A stretch of DNA of 26,192 bases from DATLNF01 sp046590575 (GCA_046590575.1 JBKJUS010000037.1:1-26192); one strand, 5' to 3'; counted from the stretch's first letter, positions 14,977-23,105 are shown. Notes: generated by a model not told the origin, from the sequence alone. A program made the numbers and translations.

Positions 14977-15510
14977 GTGTCGAAGCAACGGAGCGCAGAG
15001 AGTCCGGGCGACCCACCGGTCGTCGATTTGGCCACCATCGCACGTGAGCGGGACCGGATCCGCTCGACATATCTGATCCCCGCGGAACGTCGGGCGCCGA
15101 CCTCAACCCGGGGCGTGCACCACATCGCCCTGGTCTCTTCGGATGTCGAGCGAACGGTGCGCTTCTACCAAGAGGTGCTCGAGATGCCGCTCACCGACAT
15201 CTTCGAGAATCGTGACTACCCAGGGTCCAACCATTTCTTCTTCGACCTGGGCCACGGCAACCTGCTGGCCTTCTTCGACTTCCCCGGGCTCGACCTGGGT
15301 GCCTACGCCGAAGTGCTCGGCGGTCTGCACCACCTCTCGATCTCGGTCGAGCCGCAGAAGTGGCTGCAGCTGCGGGCCAACCTGGAAGCCGCAGGAGTCG
15401 ACTACCAGCTCGAGAGCGGCACCTCGGTGTACTTCCGCGACCCCGACGGAGCCCGGCTCGAGCTCATCGCTGACCCTCTTGGCGAGATGTACGGGCACCG
15501 GGTGCTCTAG
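14977..15510 (+). CDS. VOC-superfamily (glyoxalase/dioxygenase-fold) protein
   Basis: A 177-residue protein with two beta-alpha-beta-beta-beta modules. Module one is TRGVHHIALVSSDVERTVRFYQEVL to NLLAFFDF (about 44-102). Module two is GGLHHLSISVEP to SVYFRDPDGARLELIAD (115-166). His48/49, His118/119 and Glu162 are in place to bind a metal; the fourth ligand expected at the end of module one is not obvious. The pattern RDPDGARLEL is typical of VOC proteins. Reaction and substrate are unknown. The frame is open from 14899, but the GTG at 14977 gives the first family-like residues (VSKQRSAES) and follows a -10-like box. It meets the LLM gene tail to tail, sharing the stop tetranucleotide CTAG. 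Confidence 0.87.
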   Translation: MSKQRSAESPGDPPVVDLATIARERDRIRSTYLIPAERRAPTSTRGVHHIALVSSDVERTVRFYQEVLEMPLTDIFENRDYPGSNHFFFDLGHGNLLAFFDFPGLDLGAYAEVLGGLHHLSISVEPQKWLQLRANLEAAGVDYQLESGTSVYFRDPDGARLELIADPLGEMYGHRVL

Positions 15511-16424
15511 CCGAGCTCAGCCCGCAGGTCCGGAAGAAGCTCCTCGGCGATCCGGCGGACGACATCGGGGGCGACCTTGCCGTGGCGGAGGAGAGCCTCG
15601 GCCGGATGATCCGGGTGAACGATGACCACCTCGTGCACTCCGGCCTCGCGGTAGCGCAGGACGGCGTCGCGGAACGCCGCGACTGAGGCAAGCGCTGGCC
15701 AGTCGTCCGAGCCGATGAGAACGGAGCGGCGGATCGTCGTCGGGTCACGGCCCGCGCTCTCCGCCAGCCGGTCGAGCAACGCACCGCGCTGTCGAACCAG
15801 CGTCAGGACCTCGTCGGCCGGCAGGTCCCGGGTGGTCACGGTGTTCCAGCAGTCGGCGTACTCGGCGGCGATCTTCAGAGTGCGCGGGCCGTGCGCAGCG
15901 ATCGTCAACGGCACTCGCGGACGCTGCACCGGGCCCGGAGCCATCGTCACACCGTCGCCCCTGTAGTGGCGCCCGGCGTAGGACGTCGCGCCTCGCAGCG
16001 TTGCATCGACGATCTGGACTGTCTCGCGGAACCGCTCGACTTGTTCCGCCTTCGACCACGGCTCGATTCCCAGCACCTGATAGTCGAGCAGCACCCCCGC
16101 TGCGCCGATCCCCAACTCGAGCCGCCCGCCCGAGACCTGGTCGACCGTCATCGCCTGCTTGGCCAGCACGATGGGGTGTCGGATCGTCGGCGAGGCCACC
16201 AAGGTGCCGAGCCGGACCCGCGACGTCTCCGCCGCGATCGCCGCTAGCAATGTCAGCCCGTCGAAGAGAGGGTCGCTAGGCGCCTGGGTGCGGTGCACCA
16301 AGTGGTCCCACACGTAGAGGCCGTCGTAGCCGAGTCGCTCGACCTCCAGGGCGCGCTGCCGCCAGAGCGGCCAGGGCAGGTTCTGGACCAGCACGACTCC
16401 GACGCGCAGGGACTGGCTCACCAC
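15507..16424 (-). CDS. LLM-class (luciferase-like, probably F420-dependent) oxidoreductase
   Basis: A 305-residue TIM-barrel protein of the bacterial luciferase-like superfamily. Diagnostic parts are RVGVVLVQNLPWPLW, ERLGYDGLYVWDHL, the TSRVRLGTLV-ASPTIRHPIVLAKQAMTVDQ region and SGGRLELGIGAG-like GRLELGIGAAG, followed by VPLTIAAHGPRTLKIAAEYADCWN. Actinobacterial members mostly use coenzyme F420, but FMN cannot be excluded from sequence alone. Substrate unknown. Two adjacent GTG codons (16422-16424 and 16419-16421) can start it. A TAACGT box lies 4 nt upstream, so the message may be leaderless. Divergent from the gamma-carbonic-anhydrase-like gene. Confidence 0.88.
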   Translation of the reverse strand: MVSQSLRVGVVLVQNLPWPLWRQRALEVERLGYDGLYVWDHLVHRTQAPSDPLFDGLTLLAAIAAETSRVRLGTLVASPTIRHPIVLAKQAMTVDQVSGGRLELGIGAAGVLLDYQVLGIEPWSKAEQVERFRETVQIVDATLRGATSYAGRHYRGDGVTMAPGPVQRPRVPLTIAAHGPRTLKIAAEYADCWNTVTTRDLPADEVLTLVRQRGALLDRLAESAGRDPTTIRRSVLIGSDDWPALASVAAFRDAVLRYREAGVHEVVIVHPDHPAEALLRHGKVAPDVVRRIAEELLPDLRAELG

Positions 16425-16477
16425 ACTGACGTTACTTGCGTTTGTCGCAGAGCCTCGGTGCTTGCATGCTGAACGGT

Positions 16478-16996
16478 ATGGCTGTCTACGCGCTCGGCGA
16501 CCTGGTCCCTGTCATCGATCCCACGGCATTCGTCCATCCCGAGGCCGTGATCATCGGCGACGTGGCGATCGGCGAGGGCGCATCCGTGTGGCCACATGCC
16601 GTGCTGCGGGGCGACTACGGCGTGATCACCATCGGGGCCGGCACGTCGATCCAGGACGGCACCGTCATCCATGCGACGGCCGCCGACCCGACGACTGTCG
16701 GTGCCGAGTGCGTCGTCGGCCACCTCGCCCACCTCGAAGGCTGCACCATCGACGACCACTGCTTGATCGGCTCCGGCAGCATCGTGCTGGCTCGCGCGCG
16801 GGTGCGCTGCGGCGCCGTCATCGGCGCAGCCGCCCTCGTCCCGGAGGGCGTCGAGGTCGCGGCCGGGATGCTCGCCCTCGGCGTGCCGGCGAAGGTGCGC
16901 GGCCCCGCCGGACAAGAAGAGCGCATCGCGGCCGCGGCGACGCTCTACCGCTGGAACGGCGCGCGGTACGCCGAACATCTACGGCGTATCGACTGA
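16478..16996 (+). CDS. Gamma-carbonic-anhydrase-like left-handed beta-helix protein
   Basis: A 172-residue hexapeptide-repeat protein of the YrdA/PaaY/CaiE group, usually homotrimeric with metal bound between subunits. The opening VPVIDPTAFVHPEAVIIGDVAIGEG and VWPHAVLRGDYG carry the conserved Arg44 and Asp46. IQDGTVIHAT gives His65, and VGHLAHLEGCTI gives His82. The third ligand of classical gamma-carbonic anhydrases lies 5 residues after the second (H117/H122 in Methanosarcina Cam); here that position is Glu87, with His85 two residues before it. Real carbonic anhydrase activity is therefore uncertain. The ATG at 16478 fits homologues (MAVYALGD); ATG 16466 and an ORF start at 16436 are alternatives. 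Its 3' end overlaps the receiver gene by 18 bp, tail to tail. Confidence 0.9.
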   Translation: MAVYALGDLVPVIDPTAFVHPEAVIIGDVAIGEGASVWPHAVLRGDYGVITIGAGTSIQDGTVIHATAADPTTVGAECVVGHLAHLEGCTIDDHCLIGSGSIVLARARVRCGAVIGAAALVPEGVEVAAGMLALGVPAKVRGPAGQEERIAAAATLYRWNGARYAEHLRRID

Positions 16997-17365
16997 CCTG
17001 ACTTGCATGAGGTCGGTGAGGACGTCGGGCAACTCCGTGATGGCGGCCTTGTCCACCCAGCAATCGACTCCGAGATCTACGAAGTCCTCCAATGTGGGGC
17101 CGCCGGAGAGCACGACGACTCGTGCCGCAGGCGCCAGACTGCGTAGCCCTTTCGCGGCGTGCGCGCCGAGAGCATCCGGCAGCCGGTGGTCAAGCAGCAG
17201 GATGTCCGGGCGACCTTGCTCGATGCCGGCGAGTCCCTGCCCGACGCTCACTGCAGTGCCCACAACTGCGAACCTGCCATCGTTGTCCAACACGGCCGTA
17301 AGCATCCGACTGAACATCTCGTCGTCATCGATGACGAACACCCGCCAGGGGCCGTTCTCGGTCAT
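16979..17365 (-). CDS. Stand-alone response-regulator receiver protein
   Basis: A 128-residue protein that is a receiver domain and nothing more. All switch residues are present: the acidic cluster IDDDE (13-15), phospho-acceptor Asp59 in DILLLDHRLPDALG, Ser87 in VVVLSGG and Lys106 in WVDKAAI. There is no DNA-binding, enzymatic or other output domain after residue 120. It overlaps the upstream hybrid kinase gene by 4 nt (17362-17365), so it is translationally coupled and is the obvious phosphoryl acceptor from the kinase's HPt domain. It may act by binding a partner protein or serve as a phosphate sink. Its last codons overlap the opposing carbonic-anhydrase-like gene. Confidence 0.92.
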   Translation of the reverse strand: MTENGPWRVFVIDDDEMFSRMLTAVLDNDGRFAVVGTAVSVGQGLAGIEQGRPDILLLDHRLPDALGAHAAKGLRSLAPAARVVVLSGGPTLEDFVDLGVDCWVDKAAITELPDVLTDLMQVRSVDTP

Positions 17366-20300
17366 TCATCCACCCTAGCGGCGTCGACTACCGCGGTGCG
17401 CAAGGCGTCGCACGACGCAGCAAAGACCGCCTCGATCGTCGCCACCTCGAGGTCGACGTCCACGGCGTCTTGGCTGTCCGCCGCCGTCTCCAGCCGACGA
17501 CACAGCTCGGCTAGGCCCTTCGCACCAAGCGCGGCGGCGCTGCCAGTGAGGGAGTGTGCCGACTCGGCGACAGCGCGGAGGTCGCCGCGGGCGGCGGCCT
17601 GCCGAATCGCCTCCACACGAGGTGGGCTCTGCTCGACGAACATGTCGACAAGATCGGCCGCAAGCTCCGAGCCGGACCGCAAGCCCATGCTGCGGAGGCG
17701 CTGGATCACCTGCATGTCCAGCAGGTCGTCGGCTCGGCTACCGGTAGCGTCCACCTCGTCATCAAACGCTCCCTCGACGACCTCCTCGGCCCCGACCCAC
17801 CGCGCGACTGCCGTCGCGATCTCGTGTGGACTCACCGGCTTGGGGAGGTAGTCGTCCATGCCCGACTCGAGGCATCGCTCGCGATCGCCCTGCATCGCTC
17901 CGGCGGTCATCGCGATGATCGGGATGCGCTGGCGACTCGGGTCCGAGGCCTCGGCTTGCCGGATCGCGATCGCCGCGTCGTAGCCGTCCATGAGAGGCAT
18001 CTGGCAGTCCATCAGGACGGCGGCGTAAGTCCGCTCGCCGCCTAATACGGCGTCCACGGCCGCCCGTCCGTCCGGGGCGACGTCGACACGGTAGCCGAGG
18101 CTCTCCAGCATGCCGACGGCGACCCGCTGGTTGATCGGGTTGTCCTCAGCCAGGAGGAGATGGATCCGACTTCTCCCGGGATCGAAGTCGTAGCGAGTCA
18201 CGAGGGGGTTCTGCCTGTCCGGCGACTGGCCACGGACCACGGTGGCCACGACGTTGAAGAGTTGGCTGGACCGCACGGGCTTGGTGAGGTAGCCCGAGAT
18301 GCCGGCCGCGGCGGCGGCGGCGGCACCGCGCTGCGCCGCTGAGGTCAGCAGGATCATCGGCAATCCGGCCAGCGTTGGATCGGCGCTGATCCGACGGGCC
18401 AGCTCGACGCCGTCCAACTTCGGCATCTGGAAGTCGAGCACCGCCGCGTCGTATGGCGAACCCGACGCGGCCGCTGCCTGCAGCACCTCGAGCGCTTCCA
18501 GCGGCTGCTCGTAGCAACTGACGGAGATACCCCAAGACGAGAGGTACTCCTGAAGTATTGCTCGGTTAGTGGCGTTGTCGTCGACCACGAGGATGCGGGT
18601 CCCACGCAGGCTCTCCCTGGCGGCGGGTACGACGATGGCGTCAGGCGTCGTTGCACCGACCGGTAGCTCGAACCAGAAGGTGCTGCCGACTCCCACGGCG
18701 CTGGTCGCGCCGATCCGGCCACCCATGAGCTCAACCAGCTGCGCGCAAATGGCCAGTCCGAGGCCGGTCCCCCCAAACTGCCGGGTCGTCGATACGTCGG
18801 CCTGTGCGAACGGCTCGAACAGCCGCCCCAGCGCCGACTCCTCAAGGCCGATCCCGGTGTCGCTAATGTCGCAGCGGAGCAGCACGCCGTCCGCGGTGGG
18901 TGGGGCAGTCACCCGAAGGACCACCTCACCTCGCTCGGTGAACTTCACGGCGTTGCCGACGAGGTTGACCAAAAGCTGTCGCAGCCGGCCTGGATCCCCG
19001 ACGACGGCCGTCGGGACCCCTGGCCCGACGAGCACAGCCAGCTCCAGAGACTTCTCGGCTGCCCGAGTCGCGAGCAGCTCAACGGCTTGCTCGACGCTGT
19101 CGCGCACGAGGAAAGTGACGCGCTCGATCTCGAGCTTGCCCGCCTCGATCTTGGAGAAATCGAGGATGTCGTTGATGACCACGAGAAGGGAGTCTGCGGA
19201 GACTCTGACCGTCTCGGCGTACTCACGTTGACGGTCGCTGAGGTTCGTGCCGAGGAGCAGCGAGGTCATGCCGATCACGCCGTTCATCGGGGTGCGAATC
19301 TCATGGCTCATGTTGGCGAGGAAGGATGACTTGAGCCGGGATGCCTCCAGCGCAACGTCACGCGCCTCAGCTAGCGCGTCCCTGCTGCGCGACCGCTCCA
19401 CCGCGACGCCGAGCTGACGACCGACATCGCCCATGAGAGCCAGGAGCTCGGGGTCGGGAGTAGTGACCACGTTGGCGAAGAACTCAAGCACCGCGACCAC
19501 CACGCCGTCGACGAGCACCGGGAAGGCGAGCGCGCTCCGCAGTCCGGTCGCAGCGGCTGCCTCCTTGCGGACGAACTCGGGGTCGGCCGCTACATCGGAG
19601 ATCCAGTGCGGTCGAGCGGTGGCCAGAACAAGACCCGGCAGCCCGGTACGGGTGTCGAAGACATCGCTGGCTGAAGCACGGCAGAATGCGGCGTACCGCT
19701 CCGGATCGGCCACCCTCCATATCGGCTCGTTCGCCGGCTCGCCCTCCGTCAGGAGTGCATGGCCGACCGGCCAACCGGTGAGCTCGCAGACCGCATCCAG
19801 CGCGCGCGCCAACGCCTCGTCGGCCGTATCTGCCTGGTTGCTCGTGGCGGCAACCTGCTGGAGCAGCGCAGTAAAGCTGACCTGACGCCGGAGCGCCTCT
19901 GCGGCCTCGTGCCGCTCGCTGATGTCGTGAAGGAAGGCGTTGAAGGTCGCCCGCTCGTCGTCCCACACCGGCCAGATGGCCAGCTCGATCGGCAGCTCGC
20001 GTCCGTCCTTGTGAAGCGCGCTGATCTCGATCCGGTTATTGAGGACCGGGCCTTCATGGGTTTCGAGCGCCCGGATCAGGCCTTCTTCATGCGCCGCGCG
20101 GTAGTCCGCGGGGATCACGAGCTCGGAGAGCCGGTGACCCATCGCCTCGTCCCTCGTCCAGCCGAAGACGACCTCCGCGCGGGTGTTCCATCCGCTGACC
20201 GTGCCGGCTGCGTCCATCGAGATGTAGGCATCGTCCGCCGCTTCGATGATCTGGCGGCTCCGCTCCTCGCTGAGCCGCAGGCGGGCCTCGGCCCGCCCTC

Positions 20301-21276
20301 GAGAGATCAGCGCGCCCCCGAGCAGCACCAGCCCTCCAAGCAGGACCATCCCACGCAGCAGGCTGATGAGCAGGGTCATCCGGTTGGTGCTGGCCGCGCC
20401 GGCGAACGCCTTCTTGCGGTCGATCTCAGCGACGACCGCCCAGCCCAACCCGGGCACGGGCGCGTGGGCGCGGAGCACCGCCCGCCCGTCGCGCCGCACC
20501 GACCTCACGCCGCTGCCCCCCCGCAGGGCGGCAGCGACACCTGGATCGTCGGCAATCGAGGTGATCTCTCCCGGCACGAGCTCAGGACCCGTAATGACCT
20601 GCCCGCGCTGGTCAGTGATCGTCAGCACGATGCCCTGAGTCAGCGCGATCTCGACGTTGGCGGTCGCAAGGCGGTCCAGCCTGTACGCGGCGACGAGGAT
20701 GCCCAGTTGGCGCCCGGTGCTGCCGCTTTGCGGCCCCAGGTCACGCACGGGGGTGGCCGCCGCCACGACCAGCGGATTACCGGTCGCGGCAGTCTGATAG
20801 GCCTCTGAGATGTAGGTCCGACCGGTTGCTTGGACGCCGCGGTACCAGTCGCGGAATGCGAAGTTGCGGCCGAGGACCGACCGGGTAAGCGGGCGAGCGT
20901 CGGCGAGCACACCCACGGGATCTGCCAAGAAGCTCACCGCGATACCTGACCGCGACGCCAGTAGGTCATCCAAGGTATCGCCAACGGCCTGCTGGTCGAA
21001 GCTCGCCACCTTGCCGGCTTGAAGTCCCTCGATCAGGAACGGGCGCGTAGCAAAACTCGTTACCAGCTGCCCTAGCCCGGTCATCTCCTCGTTGACTGTG
21101 GCCTGGCTGATCGCCGCGGTGGCTCGGATGCGGTCGCGCACCTCACGCTCGACCGCGTCGCTCGTGAGCCGCTGGGTGGTGAAGGTGAGCGCCACAAGGG
21201 GCAACAGGCAGACCGCTACGAAGACGGCGAGCAGCCGCCGCGAGGACCATCCACTCAGCCCGCGCACGCCGACCAC
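17362..21276 (-). CDS. Hybrid sensor histidine kinase (extracellular sensor-PAS-GAF-HisKA-HATPase-REC-REC-HPt)
   Basis: A 1304-residue membrane phosphorelay kinase. Helix one (about 14-34) and helix two (about 300-325) enclose a Cache-like extracellular sensor, seen in GRNFAFRDWYRGVQATGRTYISEAY and VVAAATPVRD. A PAS domain (about 337-455) and a GAF domain (about 467-626) follow. HisKA carries His658 in SFLANMSHEIRTPMNG. The HATPase has the N box NLVGNAVKFT, G1 DTGIG and G2 GGTGLGL. Two receivers have Asp948 (VLDFQMP) and Asp1090 (LMDCQMP), and a C-terminal HPt has His1241 in SAHSLTGSAAALG. All four relay residues are intact. The start is a GTG at 21276, 30 nt after the ABC permease stop; no clear SD is seen, so a nearby internal start is possible. 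The ligand is unknown. Co-directional with the transporter and coupled to the solo receiver. Confidence 0.93.
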   Translation of the reverse strand: MVGVRGLSGWSSRRLLAVFVAVCLLPLVALTFTTQRLTSDAVEREVRDRIRATAAISQATVNEEMTGLGQLVTSFATRPFLIEGLQAGKVASFDQQAVGDTLDDLLASRSGIAVSFLADPVGVLADARPLTRSVLGRNFAFRDWYRGVQATGRTYISEAYQTAATGNPLVVAAATPVRDLGPQSGSTGRQLGILVAAYRLDRLATANVEIALTQGIVLTITDQRGQVITGPELVPGEITSIADDPGVAAALRGGSGVRSVRRDGRAVLRAHAPVPGLGWAVVAEIDRKKAFAGAASTNRMTLLISLLRGMVLLGGLVLLGGALISRGRAEARLRLSEERSRQIIEAADDAYISMDAAGTVSGWNTRAEVVFGWTRDEAMGHRLSELVIPADYRAAHEEGLIRALETHEGPVLNNRIEISALHKDGRELPIELAIWPVWDDERATFNAFLHDISERHEAAEALRRQVSFTALLQQVAATSNQADTADEALARALDAVCELTGWPVGHALLTEGEPANEPIWRVADPERYAAFCRASASDVFDTRTGLPGLVLATARPHWISDVAADPEFVRKEAAAATGLRSALAFPVLVDGVVVAVLEFFANVVTTPDPELLALMGDVGRQLGVAVERSRSRDALAEARDVALEASRLKSSFLANMSHEIRTPMNGVIGMTSLLLGTNLSDRQREYAETVRVSADSLLVVINDILDFSKIEAGKLEIERVTFLVRDSVEQAVELLATRAAEKSLELAVLVGPGVPTAVVGDPGRLRQLLVNLVGNAVKFTERGEVVLRVTAPPTADGVLLRCDISDTGIGLEESALGRLFEPFAQADVSTTRQFGGTGLGLAICAQLVELMGGRIGATSAVGVGSTFWFELPVGATTPDAIVVPAARESLRGTRILVVDDNATNRAILQEYLSSWGISVSCYEQPLEALEVLQAAAASGSPYDAAVLDFQMPKLDGVELARRISADPTLAGLPMILLTSAAQRGAAAAAAAGISGYLTKPVRSSQLFNVVATVVRGQSPDRQNPLVTRYDFDPGRSRIHLLLAEDNPINQRVAVGMLESLGYRVDVAPDGRAAVDAVLGGERTYAAVLMDCQMPLMDGYDAAIAIRQAEASDPSRQRIPIIAMTAGAMQGDRERCLESGMDDYLPKPVSPHEIATAVARWVGAEEVVEGAFDDEVDATGSRADDLLDMQVIQRLRSMGLRSGSELAADLVDMFVEQSPPRVEAIRQAAARGDLRAVAESAHSLTGSAAALGAKGLAELCRRLETAADSQDAVDVDLEVATIEAVFAASCDALRTAVVDAARVDE

Positions 21277-21306
21277 GCTGAGCAGGATGGCACAGCGGAG
21301 GGGCCG

Positions 21307-22071
21307 TCAGTCGTAGTTTCGGATAGTGCGCACGTTGAGGTAGACCGATAGCACTCCGGCGGCAGCGACGACCGCAAAGCCCTTGCCGACCGTGGCCCAC
21401 TGGATGTCCTGGAGCACAAGCGACCGGAGCCCTTCCATGATGTAGGTCACCGGGTTGAACGTCGCGGCGATCTCCATGGGTCTCGTAAGCAGCTCGCGTG
21501 GGACGAAGTTTGGTGTGAGGAAGAGCAGCGGGAAGAAGATCAACGAGCCGGAGTTCGTCGCGGCGGCGCTGCGCGTCTTTAGCGCGATGATCTGGATGAA
21601 GCCGGAGAAGACGACTCCCCACGATGCAGCAAGCAGCACCAGCAGCACCCAGCCGAGCGGCCCAGACTCGATGTGCACGCCGAACGGCAACGAGATCAGG
21701 ACCAGGATGACCGTGATGAGCACACCCTTCGCCGCTTCGGCCGTGAGCCGACCGAGGACGATCGCCGTACGCGATATGGGTGTGGCCCGGAGCTTGTCGA
21801 AGTAGCCACCCTCAATGTCTTCGACAAGGTAGAGCGCGGCACTGCCGAAGGAGGCCGCGAGCAGCAGCGAGCTGGGCAGCTGGAACGCGGCGTAGGACTG
21901 TCCGAACAGAAACGGTGTCGCGTCGGACGGGAAGATGTCGGCGGCCTGCCCGACGTTGACGATGAGGAAGAAGAGGGGAATGAAAAGCGTGGGGATCGAC
22001 GAGTCGGGTGTACGGGTCGCCTCCCGCAGTGCCCGCTTGCCGAGGACCCACGACTGCGCCAACGTGCTCAT
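21307..22071 (-). CDS. ABC-2-type transporter permease (DrrB-like)
   Basis: A 254-residue integral membrane protein with about six hydrophobic segments (for example IPTLFIPLFFLIVNV, VLITVILVLISLPFGV, GWVLLVLLAASWGVVF and VVAAAGVLSVYLNV). The cytoplasmic motif DIEGGYFDKLRATPISR is typical of ABC-2 and DrrB-type exporters. NPVTYIMEGLRSL near the end also fits. The ATG at 22069-22071 overlaps the ATPase stop by 4 nt (ATGA), and 61 upstream in-frame codons are just the ATPase gene read in another frame. It pairs with the ATPase to form an efflux system for an unknown drug, lipid or metabolite. Confidence 0.92.
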   Translation of the reverse strand: MSTLAQSWVLGKRALREATRTPDSSIPTLFIPLFFLIVNVGQAADIFPSDATPFLFGQSYAAFQLPSSLLLAASFGSAALYLVEDIEGGYFDKLRATPISRTAIVLGRLTAEAAKGVLITVILVLISLPFGVHIESGPLGWVLLVLLAASWGVVFSGFIQIIALKTRSAAATNSGSLIFFPLLFLTPNFVPRELLTRPMEIAATFNPVTYIMEGLRSLVLQDIQWATVGKGFAVVAAAGVLSVYLNVRTIRNYD

Positions 22072-22871
22072 GCGCTGACTTCTTGTACGGCCCCGGCGAC
22101 CCGCTCCCGACTGCGTCCGGTCGCGTCGAGGAAGACCTCCTCGAGCGTCGGGTCTGATCTGAGCTTCTTCCGCTCGCGCAGCTCCTTCTTCAGTTCGGCT
22201 GGCGTGCCCTCGCGCACGATGCGGCCGTCGTCGATGATGGCCAGCCGGTCGCATAGCTGGTCGGCCTCCTCGAGATACTGCGTCGTGAGGAAGACCGTCG
22301 TACCGCGCGCGTTGATCCGCCGCATCTCCTCCCAGACGGTGAGCCGACTGGCCGGATCGAGACCCGTCGTCGGTTCGTCAAGGAAGAGCACCGACGGCTC
22401 GTGGACGAGCGCTGAAGCAAGGTCGAGCCGGCGCTTCATCCCGCCCGAGTAGGTCTTCACCCGCCGGTCCGCACTGTCCTCGAGGTCGACCAGCGCCAGC
22501 AGCTCCGACGTGCGGTGGGCGGCGGCGCTAGCCGACTGCCCGAAGAGCCGGCACTGCAGAGTGACCAGCTCGCGACCGGTCTGCCGCGGGTCGAGACCAG
22601 CCTCCTGCAGCGCGACGCCGATCTGCGTGCGCGCCCGGTCCGGCTCCGCGGCGACATCGACGCCGGCCACCCGCGCCGTACCGCTTGTGATGGACATCAG
22701 CGTGGTCAACATCCGCACGGTGGTCGACTTGCCCGCACCGTTGGGGCCGAGGAAGCCGAACACCTCACCCTCGGCGACCTCGAGGTCAACGCCTCGAACA
22801 GCCTCGACGTCGGCGCCCCCTCGCCCGGAGTATCGCTTCACCAGCTGGTGTGCCTCGATTGCCAGAGTCAT
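22068..22871 (-). CDS. ABC transporter ATP-binding protein (DrrA-like)
   Basis: A 267-residue nucleotide-binding subunit. Walker A GPNGAGKST is at 42-50, the Q-loop Gln at 89, the signature YSGGMKRRL at 141-149 and Walker B VLFLDEP at 161-167 with catalytic Glu166. The usual H-loop histidine is Gln in TTQYLEEADQL, which is characteristic of the DrrA/daunorubicin-resistance group rather than a defect. The C-terminal tail DPTLEEVFLDATG is also group-like. The ATG at 22869-22871 overlaps by 4 nt the stop of a truncated GNAT reading frame just upstream, and the permease gene overlaps the 3' end the same way. It powers the DrrB-like permease; the exported substrate is unknown. Confidence 0.94.
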   Translation of the reverse strand: MTLAIEAHQLVKRYSGRGGADVEAVRGVDLEVAEGEVFGFLGPNGAGKSTTVRMLTTLMSITSGTARVAGVDVAAEPDRARTQIGVALQEAGLDPRQTGRELVTLQCRLFGQSASAAAHRTSELLALVDLEDSADRRVKTYSGGMKRRLDLASALVHEPSVLFLDEPTTGLDPASRLTVWEEMRRINARGTTVFLTTQYLEEADQLCDRLAIIDDGRIVREGTPAELKKELRERKKLRSDPTLEEVFLDATGRSRERVAGAVQEVSA

Positions 22872-23044
22872 GATGTGAACCCTACCGATGGCGAACCCAA
22901 CTCCCCGAGCCGCGCGACATCGTTGGCCCTGGCCCGGTGGGCGAGCCGGTCGAGCAGGTGGGTGCCGATCCCCTGACCCTGCCAGTGATCAGCGACGATG
23001 AACTTCTTGAACTCGGCTTGGATCCGTTCGGCTCGACGACCGCC
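22868..23044 (-). pseudogene. Truncated GNAT acetyltransferase remnant
   Basis: A 58-codon open stretch with no start codon encodes IQAEFKKFIVADHWQGQGIG followed by THLLDRLAHRARANDVARL. This is the core acetyl-CoA-binding motif A of a GNAT N-acetyltransferase (Q-x-Q-G-I-G-T-x-LL). The N-terminal 70-80 residues a GNAT needs are absent: an in-frame TGA at 23045-23047 ends the frame, and the oppositely oriented HIT gene starts at 23106. Its stop TGA overlaps the ABC ATPase ATG, so it was once probably the first gene of the operon, or the region was rearranged. A short ATG-started frame (MDLREAVVEP) just upstream is in a different frame and is not recognisably GNAT. Confidence 0.65.
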
Positions 23045-23105
23045 TCACGAAGATCCATCGGCCGACGGCTACTGAGGTGCGTGCCGTTCTGTACCCTACG
23101 GTCGC

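Noticed and set aside
14880..15125. Extended N-terminus of the glutamate dehydrogenase (82 extra codons)
   Set aside because: The extension overlaps the VOC gene on the other strand, looks unlike the family and is unnecessary for the usual 1600-1625 residue length.
18303..18330. GCG/GCC run in the hybrid kinase gene
   Set aside because: It encodes an alanine stretch in the first receiver domain (AAAAAAAGISGYL) where receivers often have Ala-rich helices; it is not evidence of a repeat disorder or frameshift.
22072..22254. Extended N-terminus of the ABC permease (61 extra codons)
   Set aside because: This stretch is Arg-rich and lies entirely within the ATPase gene; the ATG at 22071 gives the exact 4-nt overlap.
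22260..22300. Missing H-loop histidine in the ABC ATPase as a sign of inactivity
   Set aside because: Gln at this place (TTQYLEEAD) is normal for the DrrA group, and all other nucleotide-binding motifs are intact.
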